Below are positions 30,011 through 40,350 of a stretch of 64,000 nucleotides of DNA, one piece after another. The translations under genes and the position numbers were made by a program. Each line of letters begins with the position of its first letter. Positions within the stretch are counted from its first letter, which is position 1. Origin of the DNA: Sepioteuthis lessoniana (Eukaryota > Mollusca > Cephalopoda > Myopsida > Loliginidae); assembly GCA_963585895.1 (NCBI GenBank), contig OY757916.1:18841223-18905222 (forward strand). Reading direction: 5' to 3'. The notes beneath the pieces are model-generated. The model did no database searches. It was not told the origin of the DNA and saw only the letters and a list, made by a program, of their open reading frames with translations.

Positions 30011-30246
30011 AAAATTCAGTTTATAATGAAATTTGCTCTTACTAATAAAATACTTAATTTTTATGATAATCTTATAGAAAAGTAAGTACTCCAGACTAGT
30101 GACCTTGTGTCAAACTAAGATAAACTTAGTAAGTATCTACCAAAGCTTTTCTGTAGGATTATGCTTAGACTGATACCTTATTAGGCGGAGAGAGTAAGTT
30201 CGATTTTTATTGGGTGCCTCGCGACTTTGATTTTCGGCTTAATAAA

Positions 30247-30475
30247 TAAGTAAAGTTGGCGACCATAGTCGAGGGTAACCCGAAGGCTCCTTTTTCGATA
30301 GCTACTACACCAATGTGTAGGGGAGGGCGCTACTCCTTTCCTGGATTGCTCTACTTTACCCTTGATCCGTACCTTATAATGCTGAGTGCTAAACAAGGAG
30401 GCATCAAGTACCATTTTTTGAGTCTTTGGTATGACTCGACCTGGGATTGAACCCAGGTCTCCCGGGCCATTGGCG
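30247..30475 (-). mobile_element. SINE-A, head truncated at a SINE-B
   Basis: The body and B box are intact, but the A-box end is missing. It stops at GCCATTGGCGAA, exactly where the SINE-B target duplication begins. Confidence 0.82.
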
Positions 30476-30485
30476 AAATTCTTGA

Positions 30486-30720
30486 TTGGTTGGGTGGTTG
30501 GTTTCTTTGTTTAATGTCATATCAACCTTTGTAGGTTATTTAATGCCAAAGCCATTTTCCTAGAAGAACAGTAGTGGTACTATTTAACCCATAGCTGGAG
30601 GGAGAATAAGAGGGTTCATACCTTTCCCAAGGGTATTTGCCCGAAAGTGAACGTAATAGAGCGACTGGAGTACGAACTCGCTGACTACGATTCCGCAGTC
30701 CATCGGAGGACACCCCGCCC
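30486..30720 (-). mobile_element. SINE-B
   Basis: A perfect 10-bp duplication AAATTCTTGA (30,476-30,485 and 30,721-30,730). The A-box stretch between GCAGTCCATCG and GAGGACACC is deleted by about 25 bp. Confidence 0.88.
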
Positions 30721-30829
30721 AAATTCTTGAGAAATAAAGGATAAAAACGTTCAGTTTAGAAACCTATCATATTGTCTCTAAAACCAAATTACTCCTGAAT
30801 TATGTTTTTGTAATGTTTTTAGATTTTTG

Positions 30830-31210
30830 AACTCTTGAATTTCCAGAGATACACATAAAGAAATTGATGATTTCATTTCCGTATTCTCTTTGTTTTTATT
30901 CCTTGCTCTATCAGGAATTGTCCTGTATTTTGTTATTGAATCTATTGAGGTGGTAAATTATGAATCAATAATTTACAAACGCCACTTGTAAAATATCAAT
31001 GTAACCTAAGAATTGACTAATGGCTTAGACCTTGCGATATAATGAATTTTTCCCATTCATTTTCCATGTTTGGCAAAATCGTTTTTAATAAATTTCGATC
31101 CAACAGAAATTAAGCTATGAATTAACAGAAGAAATATGAAAATTGAAGTATATACGTCGATATTAAAATTCTTCTGAATTTTCATATGAACAGGAAAACA
31201 AAATTTTACA
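30830..31210 (+). repeat. interspersed repeat L, copy 2
   Basis: Shares TCAGGAATTGTCCTGTATTTTG, CAATAATTTACAAACGCCA and CCCATTCATTTTCCATGTTTGGC with 17,400-17,755, then runs into (TA)n. It is non-coding. Confidence 0.6.
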
Positions 31211-31240
31211 ATATATATATATATATATATATGGTTCATC

Positions 31241-31316
<76 letters not shown>

Positions 31317-31325
31317 GATGAACAA
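31211..31325. repeat. (TA)n palindrome
   Basis: GTTCATCGTTTA (31,234-31,245) and TAAACGATGAAC (31,312-31,323) flank a pure TA tract, making a 90-bp perfect palindrome able to form a cruciform. Confidence 0.95.
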
Positions 31326-31329
31326 TATT

Positions 31330-31555
31330 GATCATACAAATAGGAATATTTCTTTTGTGATATTTAATTTTTAATTGTTCTCAACAAGTTTCAGCCTTAC
31401 GGCATCGTCAGGGGAAATCGTTTTGTAAAGAAATGTCTTTTAGAAAAGATTTTCAAATATTTTCTCAAAGAGTTTATTTGTTACGAGAGAAGCGACGAAA
31501 AATGAACTGGTGAAATAGAATATCTACTTATTGAATGAAAAGTATTTTCTGATTA
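31330..31555 (-). repeat. interspersed repeat G, copy 2, hammerhead-like core
   Basis: The minus strand has CCCTGACGATGCCGTAAGGCTGAAACTTG: a CUGANGA box, a GCC/GGC stem with GTAA loop, and GAAA. TTGTT...AACAA could make a stem III, but no stem I partner is visible. I therefore call it hammerhead-like only. Confidence 0.5.
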
Positions 31556-31768
31556 TATATATATTTATATATATAAAGTTAGTATATTATACATATGTGT
31601 CTGTGTGGATGGTGCGTGAAGTAAGATACATTATATATATAAATGAATAAATATATATATTTATATATATATATACATATATATATATAGACATTTTTTT
31701 TCTTTAAAGAAAAAACCAAAGACCGGTTATTTTAGGATTATAAATTTATTTCCATCCTGTTTTGCGTT

Positions 31769-31803
<35 letters not shown>
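31556..31803. repeat. (TA)-rich tracts
   Basis: Several TA tracts (31,557-31,577, 31,632-31,690, 31,776-31,803) with short unique spacers. Confidence 0.85.
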
Positions 31804-31805
<2 letters not shown>

Positions 31806-32570
31806 AGTGATGGTTGTAACTAAATCACTTTATGGGTATGTGTCGAACCAAGTGCAATATAATATGGAGAGCGCTCAATTTATTATTATTATAATAATGA
31901 TACAATTCCGTCCCCCAAATATATTCCGTCCCACCAATATATTACAGTACAATATAACCTTACTTATACCCACTAATATTATAATAATGATACAATTCCG
32001 TCCCCCAAATATATTCTGTCCCACCAATATATTACAGTACAATTCCGTCCCACCAATATATTACAGTACAATATAACCTTACTTATACCCACTGTAATTC
32101 TTGCCTACCATAACACAACCGTTCAAATACGCTTACAAATCAAATTCTTATTCATTCTCCCCAACATGCAGTGATGATATTTTGTTCCATAGCTATAGTC
32201 ACCTAAATAAATAATGTAACGAATTATTTATATACACTTGAATTAATTTCCGCTAAACCCAACGCGCTACGTTCCCAGCCTGACTTAACCTCATAAAAAT
32301 ACACATCCATACGTAACTATAATACATACACGCATACGCACACACCAACATACACTCACACAGGTACAACCACACTTAAACGAAATCCTAACGGTTTTTT
32401 GTCTGTATTTTGTCGTATTTTCGATTTGCAATTCATTCCATCTTCTTAACTGCCTGATGATTGTTGTTTTGCAAAAAACTTCATGAAACCCAGGGTTGCA
32501 GAATATTTTCCATGGATTAGATATATATGTATACATATATATACATCTAATATATATTTATTTATAATTA
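31804..32570. repeat. interspersed repeat F, long copy with 90-bp tandem duplication
   Basis: The left end matches 34,145 (GGTTGTAACTAAATCACTTTATGGG). The block ATAATAATGATACAATTCCGTCCC starting at 31,891 is repeated 90 bp later at 31,981, with a third partial unit. From 32,095 the sequence matches 58,650-59,060 (CCTACCATA, CGCTTACAAATC, CTAACGGTTTTT). It is non-coding. Confidence 0.6.
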
Positions 32571-32572
32571 TC

Positions 32573-32573
<1 letters not shown>

Positions 32574-32625
<52 letters not shown>
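32574..32625. repeat. (TA)n(TG)n microsatellite
   Basis: TA tract followed by TG tract. Confidence 0.95.
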
Positions 32626-32652
32626 AGTACCATAGGTAAATACGGCTATTTG

Positions 32653-32998
32653 CGAAATGCTGCGTGCAATCCTGAACAAGTCCTGGCAGCAACACCCCAC
32701 AAGACACCAACTGTACGGCCACCTACCCCCTATCACGAAAACTATTCAAGTTAGACGAACCAGACATGCAGGACACTGCTGGAGAAGCAGGGACGAACTC
32801 ATAAGAGATGTACTCTTATGGACCCCCACACATGGCCGCGCAAAAGCAGGACGACCAGCTCGAACGTACATTCAGCAGCTATGTGAGGATACGGGATGTT
32901 GTCCTGAAGAGCTACCTAGGGCGATGAACGATAGGGAGGAGTGGCGAGAGAGGGTCAGGGATATCCGTGCTACCAGCGCGATATGACGATGATGATGA
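32653..32998 (+). mobile_element. GAT-tail LINE, young 3' fragment
   Basis: An intact 109-codon frame from MLRAILNKSWQQHPTRHQLY through AGHCWRSRDELIRDVLLWTP to RVRDIRATSAI, followed by GATGATGATGA. It is nearly identical to the copy at 15.3 kb, so it is a recent insertion. It abuts and truncates the solo-LTR-like fossil to its right. Confidence 0.9.
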
Positions 32999-33502
32999 CA
33001 TGGGACGTTCATTACATATATACATAACGTAGAACTCATAAAAAAACATAGGAATCTCGAAATTCGAAAACACCTAACGACTTCTTGTTCAGGTACAAAA
33101 CCTTTTTATTAACTTTGAGTTAAAGGTTTTGACATAAGGAGGAGAGACACAATCTTCTATGTTGTCTTATTCATTTGGCCCCCATCTCGAGCGGCCCCCA
33201 TAGGGCGCAAGTTCGCCTCGCGTCAGCGAGCTCCAAAAGTCGAACCTCCTCGTTTGGCGACAAGTACTCAACTCTCTAACTTTCTTTCAATTCTCCACAA
33301 ACCTCTGCGCGCTTCCAGTACGTGATGTCTCTCGCACTCCGTCACCCGTTTCGTCTCGGACTATTGTGACATCCGCCCGCGCGCACCCGCGTTAACACCT
33401 GCCTCAATGTTGCACCTAACTAACCCATGTGCTGAGCCGAAAGGTTTTCATCCTAACTAAACTCAAAGGCATGAACTGAAATCCCTTGGCCATTATGTTA
33501 CA
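32999..33502 (-). mobile_element. solo-LTR-like fossil, family 2, copy 3
   Basis: In minus orientation it starts TGTAACATAATGGCC at 33,502 and follows copies 1 and 2 through the CG-rich centre to GATTCCTATGTT. Its far end is missing next to the LINE. The centre is strikingly CpG-rich for this window. Confidence 0.6.
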
Positions 33503-33522
33503 TGTGTAAGAAAATAATGGAG

Positions 33523-34118
33523 AGAAATCAAATATTGAAAACCAAATAATCCAAAAGTGATGAATTTATTACGAAGAAAAGTCGATGTTAAAATGTTTCA
33601 ATTTTAATGAATCTTCATCAGGACTTTAAGATGGTGAAACAAATGTTGATAAAACAAAGATAGATATTTAATAACATATAGAAACAAAGGGAGGAAGAAT
33701 ATATAAAATGTAATTAATCTTTCTTTCGGTGGATAAGACCTTTGGTTGGAACTATTATTCCTTTACGCATGAGTAAATAGCAGGACAGCCTGGGCTCTTT
33801 AACTTTGGTAGAGCAACCGATCTAGCGGATTGAAAACTGAATTCAGGCTAAGCTTAAAAATGGTCCTTGTTTCTATTTTAAAACATACTTATATATATAT
33901 ATATATACATGGAAATATGGAAATTAAATCGGACAATAAAATTATCATAAAAAAATGTTGTTTTAACAGTGATGGATGTTTGTTGAAAAAAAACATCGCA
34001 GTTTAAACATTTTTCATGATTTTAAAGTCCTGGTGAAAGTTATTAAAACCAAAATATCAACGTTGACTTTCATAATAAATCCATCAAATTTGGATTATTT
34101 TGTTTTTGTTACTTTCTT
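33523..34118. repeat. inverted pair of repeat P
   Basis: The minus strand of 33,523-33,660 and the plus strand of 33,970-34,118 share TTTTAAAGTCCTGATGAA-like, AAAACATTTTAACATCGAC-like and AATAAATTCATCA words at moderate divergence. About 310 bp of unassigned DNA separates the arms. Confidence 0.55.
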
Positions 34119-34120
<2 letters not shown>

Positions 34121-34150
<30 letters not shown>

Positions 34151-34374
34151 CAGTGTTGGTTGTCACTAAATCACTTTGTGGGATTGTGTCGAACCAAGTG
34201 CAATATTATATGGAGAGTGCCCAATATCTAGGATAAAGCTATTATATAATAAAAATAAATAAATATATATTAGATATATATATCTAATTCATGGAATTTA
34301 GACTGCGACCCCAGGGTTTCATGGAGTTTCTTGCAAAAAACTCCATGAAACTCAGGGGTCGCAGTCAAATTCCA

Positions 34375-34423
<49 letters not shown>

Positions 34424-34425
34424 CG
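34121..34425 (+). repeat. interspersed repeat F copy with long hairpin and (TA)n
   Basis: After a TA tract, GGTTGTCACTAAATCACTTTGTGGG and GAGAGTGCCCAATATC mark family F. At 34,288-34,378 TTCATGGAATTTAGACTGCG and its near-perfect complement make a hairpin with about 43 bp of stem. A TA tract of 44 bp follows. Confidence 0.75.
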
Positions 34426-34437
34426 TAAATAGATTGA

Positions 34438-35808
34438 TACCCCTGGACAAAAATATAAGACCACTCTCAAAAATGAAGAAAAATATAATGTTTACAATTT
34501 TTAAATTATGAAAATTATATATATCAAAGATAAGGTATAAAGACAATAAATTTGAAATATGAAGAAATTTCAATTCAATTTTTATATGTACATTAACATT
34601 TATGCTTGATTTTAAAATTTTGTTTTGACATAAATACAAGAGCAACGAACAGAATTATAGAATATAAAGGCAATTTTTTAAATATTTTGTAGATCCGCTG
34701 TTAACTTTAATAACCTTTAAAATTCGGCTAGGTATACAATCAACTAGTTTCTGAAGTGGAATTGAAGGTATTTTTACCATGTGTCTAAGATTGCATTTTT
34801 GAGTTCTGAAATTGCTGCGTACTGTCGACCTCCTTCATAAACTTTTGCAACAATCAATTACCACAAATTTTCCGTAGGATTGAGGTCTGAAAAATCCATT
34901 CTTCTCCACATAGATGACGCTAGTTTAAGTTTTCCTAAAGATGAGAAGGCTCCCAAATCATAAGAGATACTCCTCTACAATGCTTTGTTCAGTAATTCTC
35001 TTCTGGAAAATATTTTGCGTGCAAGTACTTCTGAAAGTCATCTAGACCGGATAAATTGGATTTCATTTCGGCTGCCATTTTTTAGCACCCGTGGTTTGAT
35101 ATTGACGAGCTTATTCCAGTCGTTTCTCTTTGTGCTTTATAGTTAACCTTGGACGATTCTTTTCATTTGCTTCATTCTTTCCTTGTTAAAATGCCTTCTA
35201 ATTGTTCTAATACTGCAAGGAGCATCCACTAAAGATTTCAATATTTTTGACGTTAACGAAGTTTTCTTTTTTACTTTGTGGACAATTCTTCTTTTACATT
35301 ATGGTGATAATTTTTCTGGCCTGCCAGTTGTTTTTCTTGTTCCATACTTATTTGGACTTTTTTAAGTAATTGCAGATAACAGTTTTACTGCATCCTAAGG
35401 TCTTCGAAATTTCTCTCTGAGATTTTCTGACTCTTTTCTGTGCTGTAATCTCGTTTTCCTCAAATTCAGATGATTTAGTTCCTTAAGCCATTTATATTTT
35501 TAGTATTTTGAATATTACAGTTTTAATAGCTTTTATATTACGTATGCTATATATAATATATTTTTCAATGAAATTAAGTCCTTTTTATTTAAATTTTATT
35601 GGTTGTCTTATATTTATATCAAATTTAAATTTTTAAATTTAGCATAAATGCTAATATATATATAAAAATGAATTGAAATTTCTTATTTTAAATTTAAAAG
35701 TCTCTTAACCCTATCTTTCAGATATCTGATTTTCATTATTTAAAAATCGTAAACAACATCTTTTACTTCATTTTTGTGGGTGGTGTTATATTTTTGTCCA
35801 GGGGTGTA
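34438..35808 (-). pseudogene. internally deleted Tc1/Tc3-like transposon
   Basis: Inverted terminal repeats begin CCCCTGGACAAAAATATAA at both ends and extend with mismatches for about 150 bp, with TA at the edges. On the minus strand an N-terminal DNA-binding part (VRKSQREISKTLGCSKTVIC, NYLKKSKQVW) and a C-terminal end (KLVDCIPSRILKVIKVNSGS followed by TKY) are readable. The central catalytic part is deleted or unrecognisable, so this is a non-autonomous, aged copy. Confidence 0.75.
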
Positions 35809-36235
35809 TATATATAAATATGTGCATAATAGAATACACACACAGTTTTTTGCTTTATTTTTTATTGTGTTTTTGTTTGTTTTTGTTTTTATTTATTTAT
35901 TTATTGCTATTGGTTTTTTAATTCACGTTCCTGTTAACTGCAATCTAATTTTTGCCCAGTATTTCTTCTTGATTTAAAGGTAACGTCTCTTCGAAGGATT
36001 TATCTCGCTTTTCATTGGCTAGAAAAGTCGATAGACGAAATTCAAGATATACTGAGTAGTAATCTTCTTTTCCCCCAGAATTTATGGTCAGATTAAATAT
36101 ATTAAGATGTCCGCTCTCTCACTGTCCTCGTCAACCAGTGACTTCGGCTTTTTCATCTTTCTTTTTGTATGATGGGGTGGGATATATTGTCATCTATAAG
36201 ATTTTCTAAGAACGTGAGAACCTTTAAAATGATTT
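35809..36235. other. unassigned AT-rich DNA
   Basis: No repeat or motif recognised beyond T-rich runs. Confidence 0.5.
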
Positions 36236-36352
36236 AATCTTTTTGCTTAGGTGTGGCACAAGACCGTGGGAATTGGGCACCCAATGAGACTTGAAATCAC
36301 TTTTGAAGATTTGCTAGTCTAGCTTGCAAATCATTACATCTTCCGAGGTGCC
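36236..36352 (-). mobile_element. SINE-E
   Basis: In minus orientation GGGCACCTCGGAAGATGTAATG opens the tRNA-like head and TCTCATTGGGTGCCC closes the acceptor stem. The tail has GTCTTGTGCCACACCTAAGC and ends in a T-run pairing with AAGCAAAAAG. Confidence 0.8.
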
Positions 36353-36562
36353 CATTTTAGAACCTTTTTTAAATCGTTCACTGATTTCTACTATGAATTT
36401 ATGCGAAAAAGTGTTAACTAATTTGCATATTCTGCTTTTAAGATGGTTTAAATATATAAGAAAAACAAAGCAAAAAACAGAAAAAAACATAGGCGATTAT
36501 AAAATAAGAAGTTAGATTCAAAATAATCTTTATTTGCTTTTAATCTCATTTTTATCAAATTC

Positions 36563-36564
36563 TG

Positions 36565-36615
<51 letters not shown>

Positions 36616-36621
36616 TGTGCG

Positions 36622-36652
<31 letters not shown>

Positions 36653-36690
36653 AAGAAAAAAGAGAGAGGGGGAGAGAGGGTGGGGGCGTG
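36563..36690. repeat. (TA)n, (GT)n and (GA)n tracts
   Basis: A TA tract to 36,612, a short GTGT run, then GA-rich sequence to about 36,680. Confidence 0.92.
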
Positions 36691-36764
36691 TGTGTAAGAG
36701 AGTGGTTTGATACGACCATTCATACATGTACATACAAATATATATTCAAATATGAATACATATA

Positions 36765-38417
36765 CAGTGTATCACAAAAGTGAGTACACCCCTCACATTT
36801 CTGCAAATATTTAAGTATATCTCTTCGTGGGACAACACTGGCAAAATGGCACTTTGACACACTGAAAAGTAGTCTGTATGCAGCTTATATAACAGAGTTA
36901 ATTTATTTTCCTCTCAAAATAATTAAAAATATAACCATTAAAAGCTAAACCCCTGCCAACAAAAGTGAGAACACCCCTAAGAAACTACACCCCTAAATGT
37001 ACAAATTGAGTACTGCTTGTCATTTTCCCTCCAAAATGTCATGTGACTCATTAGTGTTACTAGGCCCATGTGCATAGGGACCAGGTGTGTTCAGATTTGT
37101 AGTGCAGCTCTCATACTCTCTCATACTGGTCACTGAAAGTTCCAACATGGCACCACATGGCAAAGAACTCTCTGAGGATCTTAAAAGACATATTGTTGCG
37201 CAACATAAAGATAACCAAGGCTACAAGAAGATTGCCAACACTCTGAAACTGAGCTGCAGCACAGTGGATAAGATCATCCAGCGTTTTAAAAGTGCTGGGG
37301 TCCACTCAGAACAGGCTTCGGGTAGGTCGTCCAAAGAAGCTTAGCGCACGTGCTGAGCGTTACATCCAAATGCTTTCTTTGAAAGATCGGCGTAGGAGTG
37401 CTGTCAGCATTGCTGCAGAGATTGAAGAAGTAGGGAGTAAGCCTGTTAGTGCTCAGACCATACACCGCATTCTACATCAAATTGGTGTGCATGGCTGTCA
37501 CCCCAGGAGGAAGCCTCTTCTGAAGACGATACACAAGAAAGCCTCCAAACAGTTTACTGAAGACATGTCAACAAAGCACATGGATTACTGGAACAATGTC
37601 CTATGGTCTGATGAGATGAATATTAATTTGTTTGGTTCTGATGGCTTAAAGCAAGTGTGGCGGCGACCAGGTGAGGAGTACAAAGATAAGTGTGTCATGC
37701 CTACAGTCAAGCATAGTGGTGGGAATGTCGTGGTCTAAGGCTGCATGAGTGCTGCAGGTGTTGGAGACTCATATTTCATTGAGGGAAACATGAACTCCAA
37801 CATGTACTGTGAAATACTGCAGCAGATCATGATCCCCTCCCTCCAGAAACTGGGTAGCAGGGCAGTGTTCCAGCATGACAATGATCCCAAACACACCTCC
37901 AAGACGACTATTTCTTTACTGAAGAGGTTGAGGGTAAAGGTGATGGACTGGCTAAGCATATCTCCTGACTTGAACCCAATAGAACATCTTTGGGGGATCC
38001 TCAAGCGGAAGGTAGAGGTGTGCAAAGTCTCAAATATCTGCCAGCTCCTCGACGTCGTCGTGGAGGAGTGGAAGAGCATTCCAGTGGCTACTTGTGAAGC
38101 TCTGACAAACTCCATGCTCAGGAGAGTAAAGGCAGTTCTGGATAATGATGGTGGCCACACAAAATATTGACAGTTGACATGGTGTATTGACAACTTTCCC
38201 TAAGGGGTGTACCCACTATTGTTGGCAGGGTTTTTTGCTTTTAATGGTTATATTTTGAGTTATTTTGAGGGGAAAATAAATTAACTCTATTATATAAGCT
38301 TCATACAGACTACTTTTCAGTGTGTCAAAGTGTCATTTTGTCAGTGTTGTCACATGAAGAGATATACTTAAATATCTGCAGAAATGTGAGGGGTGTACTC
38401 TCTTTTGTGATATACTG
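36765..38417 (+). mobile_element. nearly intact Tc1 transposon, fish/lamprey type
   Basis: The element is 1,653 bp and flanked by TA (36,763-36,764 and 38,418-38,419). Its inverted repeats of about 217 bp (36,765-36,981 and 38,200-38,417) start CAGTGTATCACAAAAGTGAG and CAGTATATCACAAAAGAGAG. They carry an outer and an inner GTGAG(T/A)ACACCCCT direct repeat, the IR/DR layout. Arms differ at only about a tenth of positions. This end sequence matches, from memory, a Tc1 group widespread in teleost fishes, frogs and lampreys and known for horizontal transfer. Copy number in this genome cannot be judged from one window. Confidence 0.93.
37147..38170 (+). pseudogene. Tc1 transposase, one frameshift and one stop
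   Basis: Starts MAPHGKELSEDLKRHIVAQH with a paired-like helix-turn-helix (YKKIANTLKLSCSTVDKII). An extra G in the run 37,297-37,300 shifts the frame. GRPKKLSARAERYIQ (GRPR-like motif) and the second DNA-binding domain follow. The catalytic triad is readable: D in LWSDEMNINLF, D in FQHDNDPKHTS, E in SPDLNPIEHLWG, giving DD34E. A TAA at 37,736-37,738 replaces the tryptophan of the VWGCMS motif. The end is GGHTKY. The length of about 341 codons is normal for the family. Only two disabling changes fit a fairly recent arrival. Confidence 0.93.
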
Positions 38418-38434
38418 TATGTATATTTACACAC

Positions 38435-38535
<101 letters not shown>

Positions 38536-38685
38536 TTGTTTCAGTTATTCTTCGCTGCAAAATGAAATCAAAATTATCCAAAAATAAAAGAGAACTTTCA
38601 ATTTTTCCTTTATGGTTTTGTTTAGCATTTAATTTTTGCTTTTTAGTTTGTTTGCTTGTTTGTTTGTATGTTTGTTTGTCATTTC

Positions 38686-38688
<3 letters not shown>

Positions 38689-38741
<53 letters not shown>
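38689..38741. repeat. (TA)n microsatellite
   Basis: An uninterrupted TA tract. Confidence 0.96.
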
Positions 38742-38744
<3 letters not shown>

Positions 38745-38769
38745 AGGAGTTGGGTATCTGTAATGTCAT

Positions 38770-39165
38770 ATTTCATTTAATTTTCATAGATATATACGCT
38801 GATATTATTTCTCTAAACTAATTTTTAAAAAAGAACTAAAAAAAAAAGGTATTTCGGGAGCTGACCTGATTCGAATTCGAGAAATAAGCACCGCTTCTAG
38901 ATCTTTTATTTTTTATTTTTTTCAAGCAGCAGAGATTTATTTACTAATTTATTTTCACGAGTTTTTATTTTTTACGTTTGCAATGTACGTGAGGGTTTGG
39001 TCTTTTCCTTTATGTTTGAAAAATTCGCCAAAAACACAGATAGACACGAGTAAAAACAGACATGGATCGAAAAATTAAAACAAAATTGTTCTCTGATGAC
39101 TGTTATGAAAATTAAATATAAACTCAAATTCATACACACACACATATATGGTGAATGCATTCATT
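38770..39165 (+). repeat. interspersed repeat M, copy 1
   Basis: CGCTGATATTATTTCTC, GGTATTTCGGGAGCTGACCTG and AATAAGCACCGC recur at 54,995-55,100 and 55,380-55,480. ACAGACATGGATCGAAAAATTAAAACAAAATTG recurs near 55,620-55,655. It is non-coding. Confidence 0.55.
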
Positions 39166-39194
39166 TTTATATAATATCAATCAGGTTCTATTAA

Positions 39195-39615
39195 GTTTTG
39201 TTTTAGTTTGGTTTTATGGCATATCAATCATTGTACGTTATTTATTTATATCAAATATATAATATTTGGTTTGGTTTGGTTTTATGGCATATCAACCATT
39301 GTAGGTAATTTAATCCCAAATCTTTTTTATACATGTATATTGAATATACATGATTTGGTTTGGTTTGGTTTTATGGCATATCAACCATTGTAGGTAATTT
39401 AATCCCAAATCCATTTTTATACATATATATTAAATATATATGATTTGGTTTGATTTGGTTGGGTTTTATGGCATATCAACCATTGTAGGTAATTTAATGC
39501 CAAATCCCTTTTATACATATATATTAAATATATATGATTTGGTTTGGTTTGGTTTTATGGCATATCAACCATTGTAGGTTATTTAATGCCAAATCCTTTT
39601 TATACATATATATCA
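39195..39615 (-). repeat. tandem array of five hairpin-tail modules
   Basis: Five units spaced about 60-90 bp, each (GGTTT)n GGTTTTATGGCATATCAACC...GGTAATTTAATGCCAAATC then an AT-rich spacer containing TATACATATATAT. The module is the common 3' end of SINE-B and family D, here amplified in tandem without any head. Confidence 0.88.
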
Positions 39616-39648
39616 AATGTTAGAAGAAATGAGTTGAATCTAACAGAA

Positions 39649-40350
39649 TGTACGTAGAAAAGGTAAAACGGAAGAAATATATATTTGCGAGTTTGTTTAT
39701 TTTCCAACACATTTCAACTTTTTTTTTAATGCAAAAATATTCATCGAAATTATTTTATCATGGGAAATAATTATGATTCATAAATTCTGATTAAATTGTA
39801 AGTCTTCATCGGGGCATTTAAATCTTGCAAGGTGAAAAAAGGAGCAGTAATTGTTGATAATTGAAGCATGTTCCATAGCACCCGACAACACAATACCACA
39901 ACGAAAAGGTTGGTTTTTTTTAATTTCACCATCTATCGGGAAAATAATACTGAAAGAATTCAAAATTCACAATAAAAATTAGCCCTCCTTTCTCCAAACA
40001 CTCAGTTTGGAGAAAGGAGGTCTAATTTTTATGGCGTATAGTACGTGCTTTGAGTAAGCAACAAAACGTCACAAATCCGTTTCACAAACCACAAAACGCC
40101 ATTTACTTTTCAAAAAATTCCATCGCATGACATGACGTAATTAGAACATATCAACCAGCATTGAACTGTTTTTTTCACATAGCAAGATCTACAAGCCCTT
40201 ATGAGGACTTAAATCAAAATTTATCCATCATAATTATTTCCCATGCTAAAATAATTTTGATAAAATATTTTTGCATTCAAAAAAGATCGAAGTCGAAAAT
40301 GAACCAACCATCAAACATATTTTTCTTTCGTTTTGCCTTTTCTACGCACA
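39649..40350. mobile_element. fold-back element, about 700 bp
   Basis: The two halves are inverted copies centred at about 40,003. TGTACGTAGAAAAGG at the left end pairs with CCTTTTCTACGCACA at the right. GGGAAATAATTATGAT pairs with ATCATAATTATTTCCC. The centre is a near-perfect hairpin at 39,979-40,030 with AATTAG...CTCCTTTCTCCAAAC arms and loop ACTCA. Parts between are more diverged. No protein is encoded, so it is a non-autonomous DNA element or a large MITE. A target duplication was not seen, because the right end adjoins a LINE directly. Confidence 0.8.

Noticed and set aside
37147-38170. Active transposase
   Set aside because: A frameshift and a stop codon interrupt it.
37735-38193. 152-codon minus-strand open frame
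   Set aside because: It is the antisense shadow of the Tc1 transposase.
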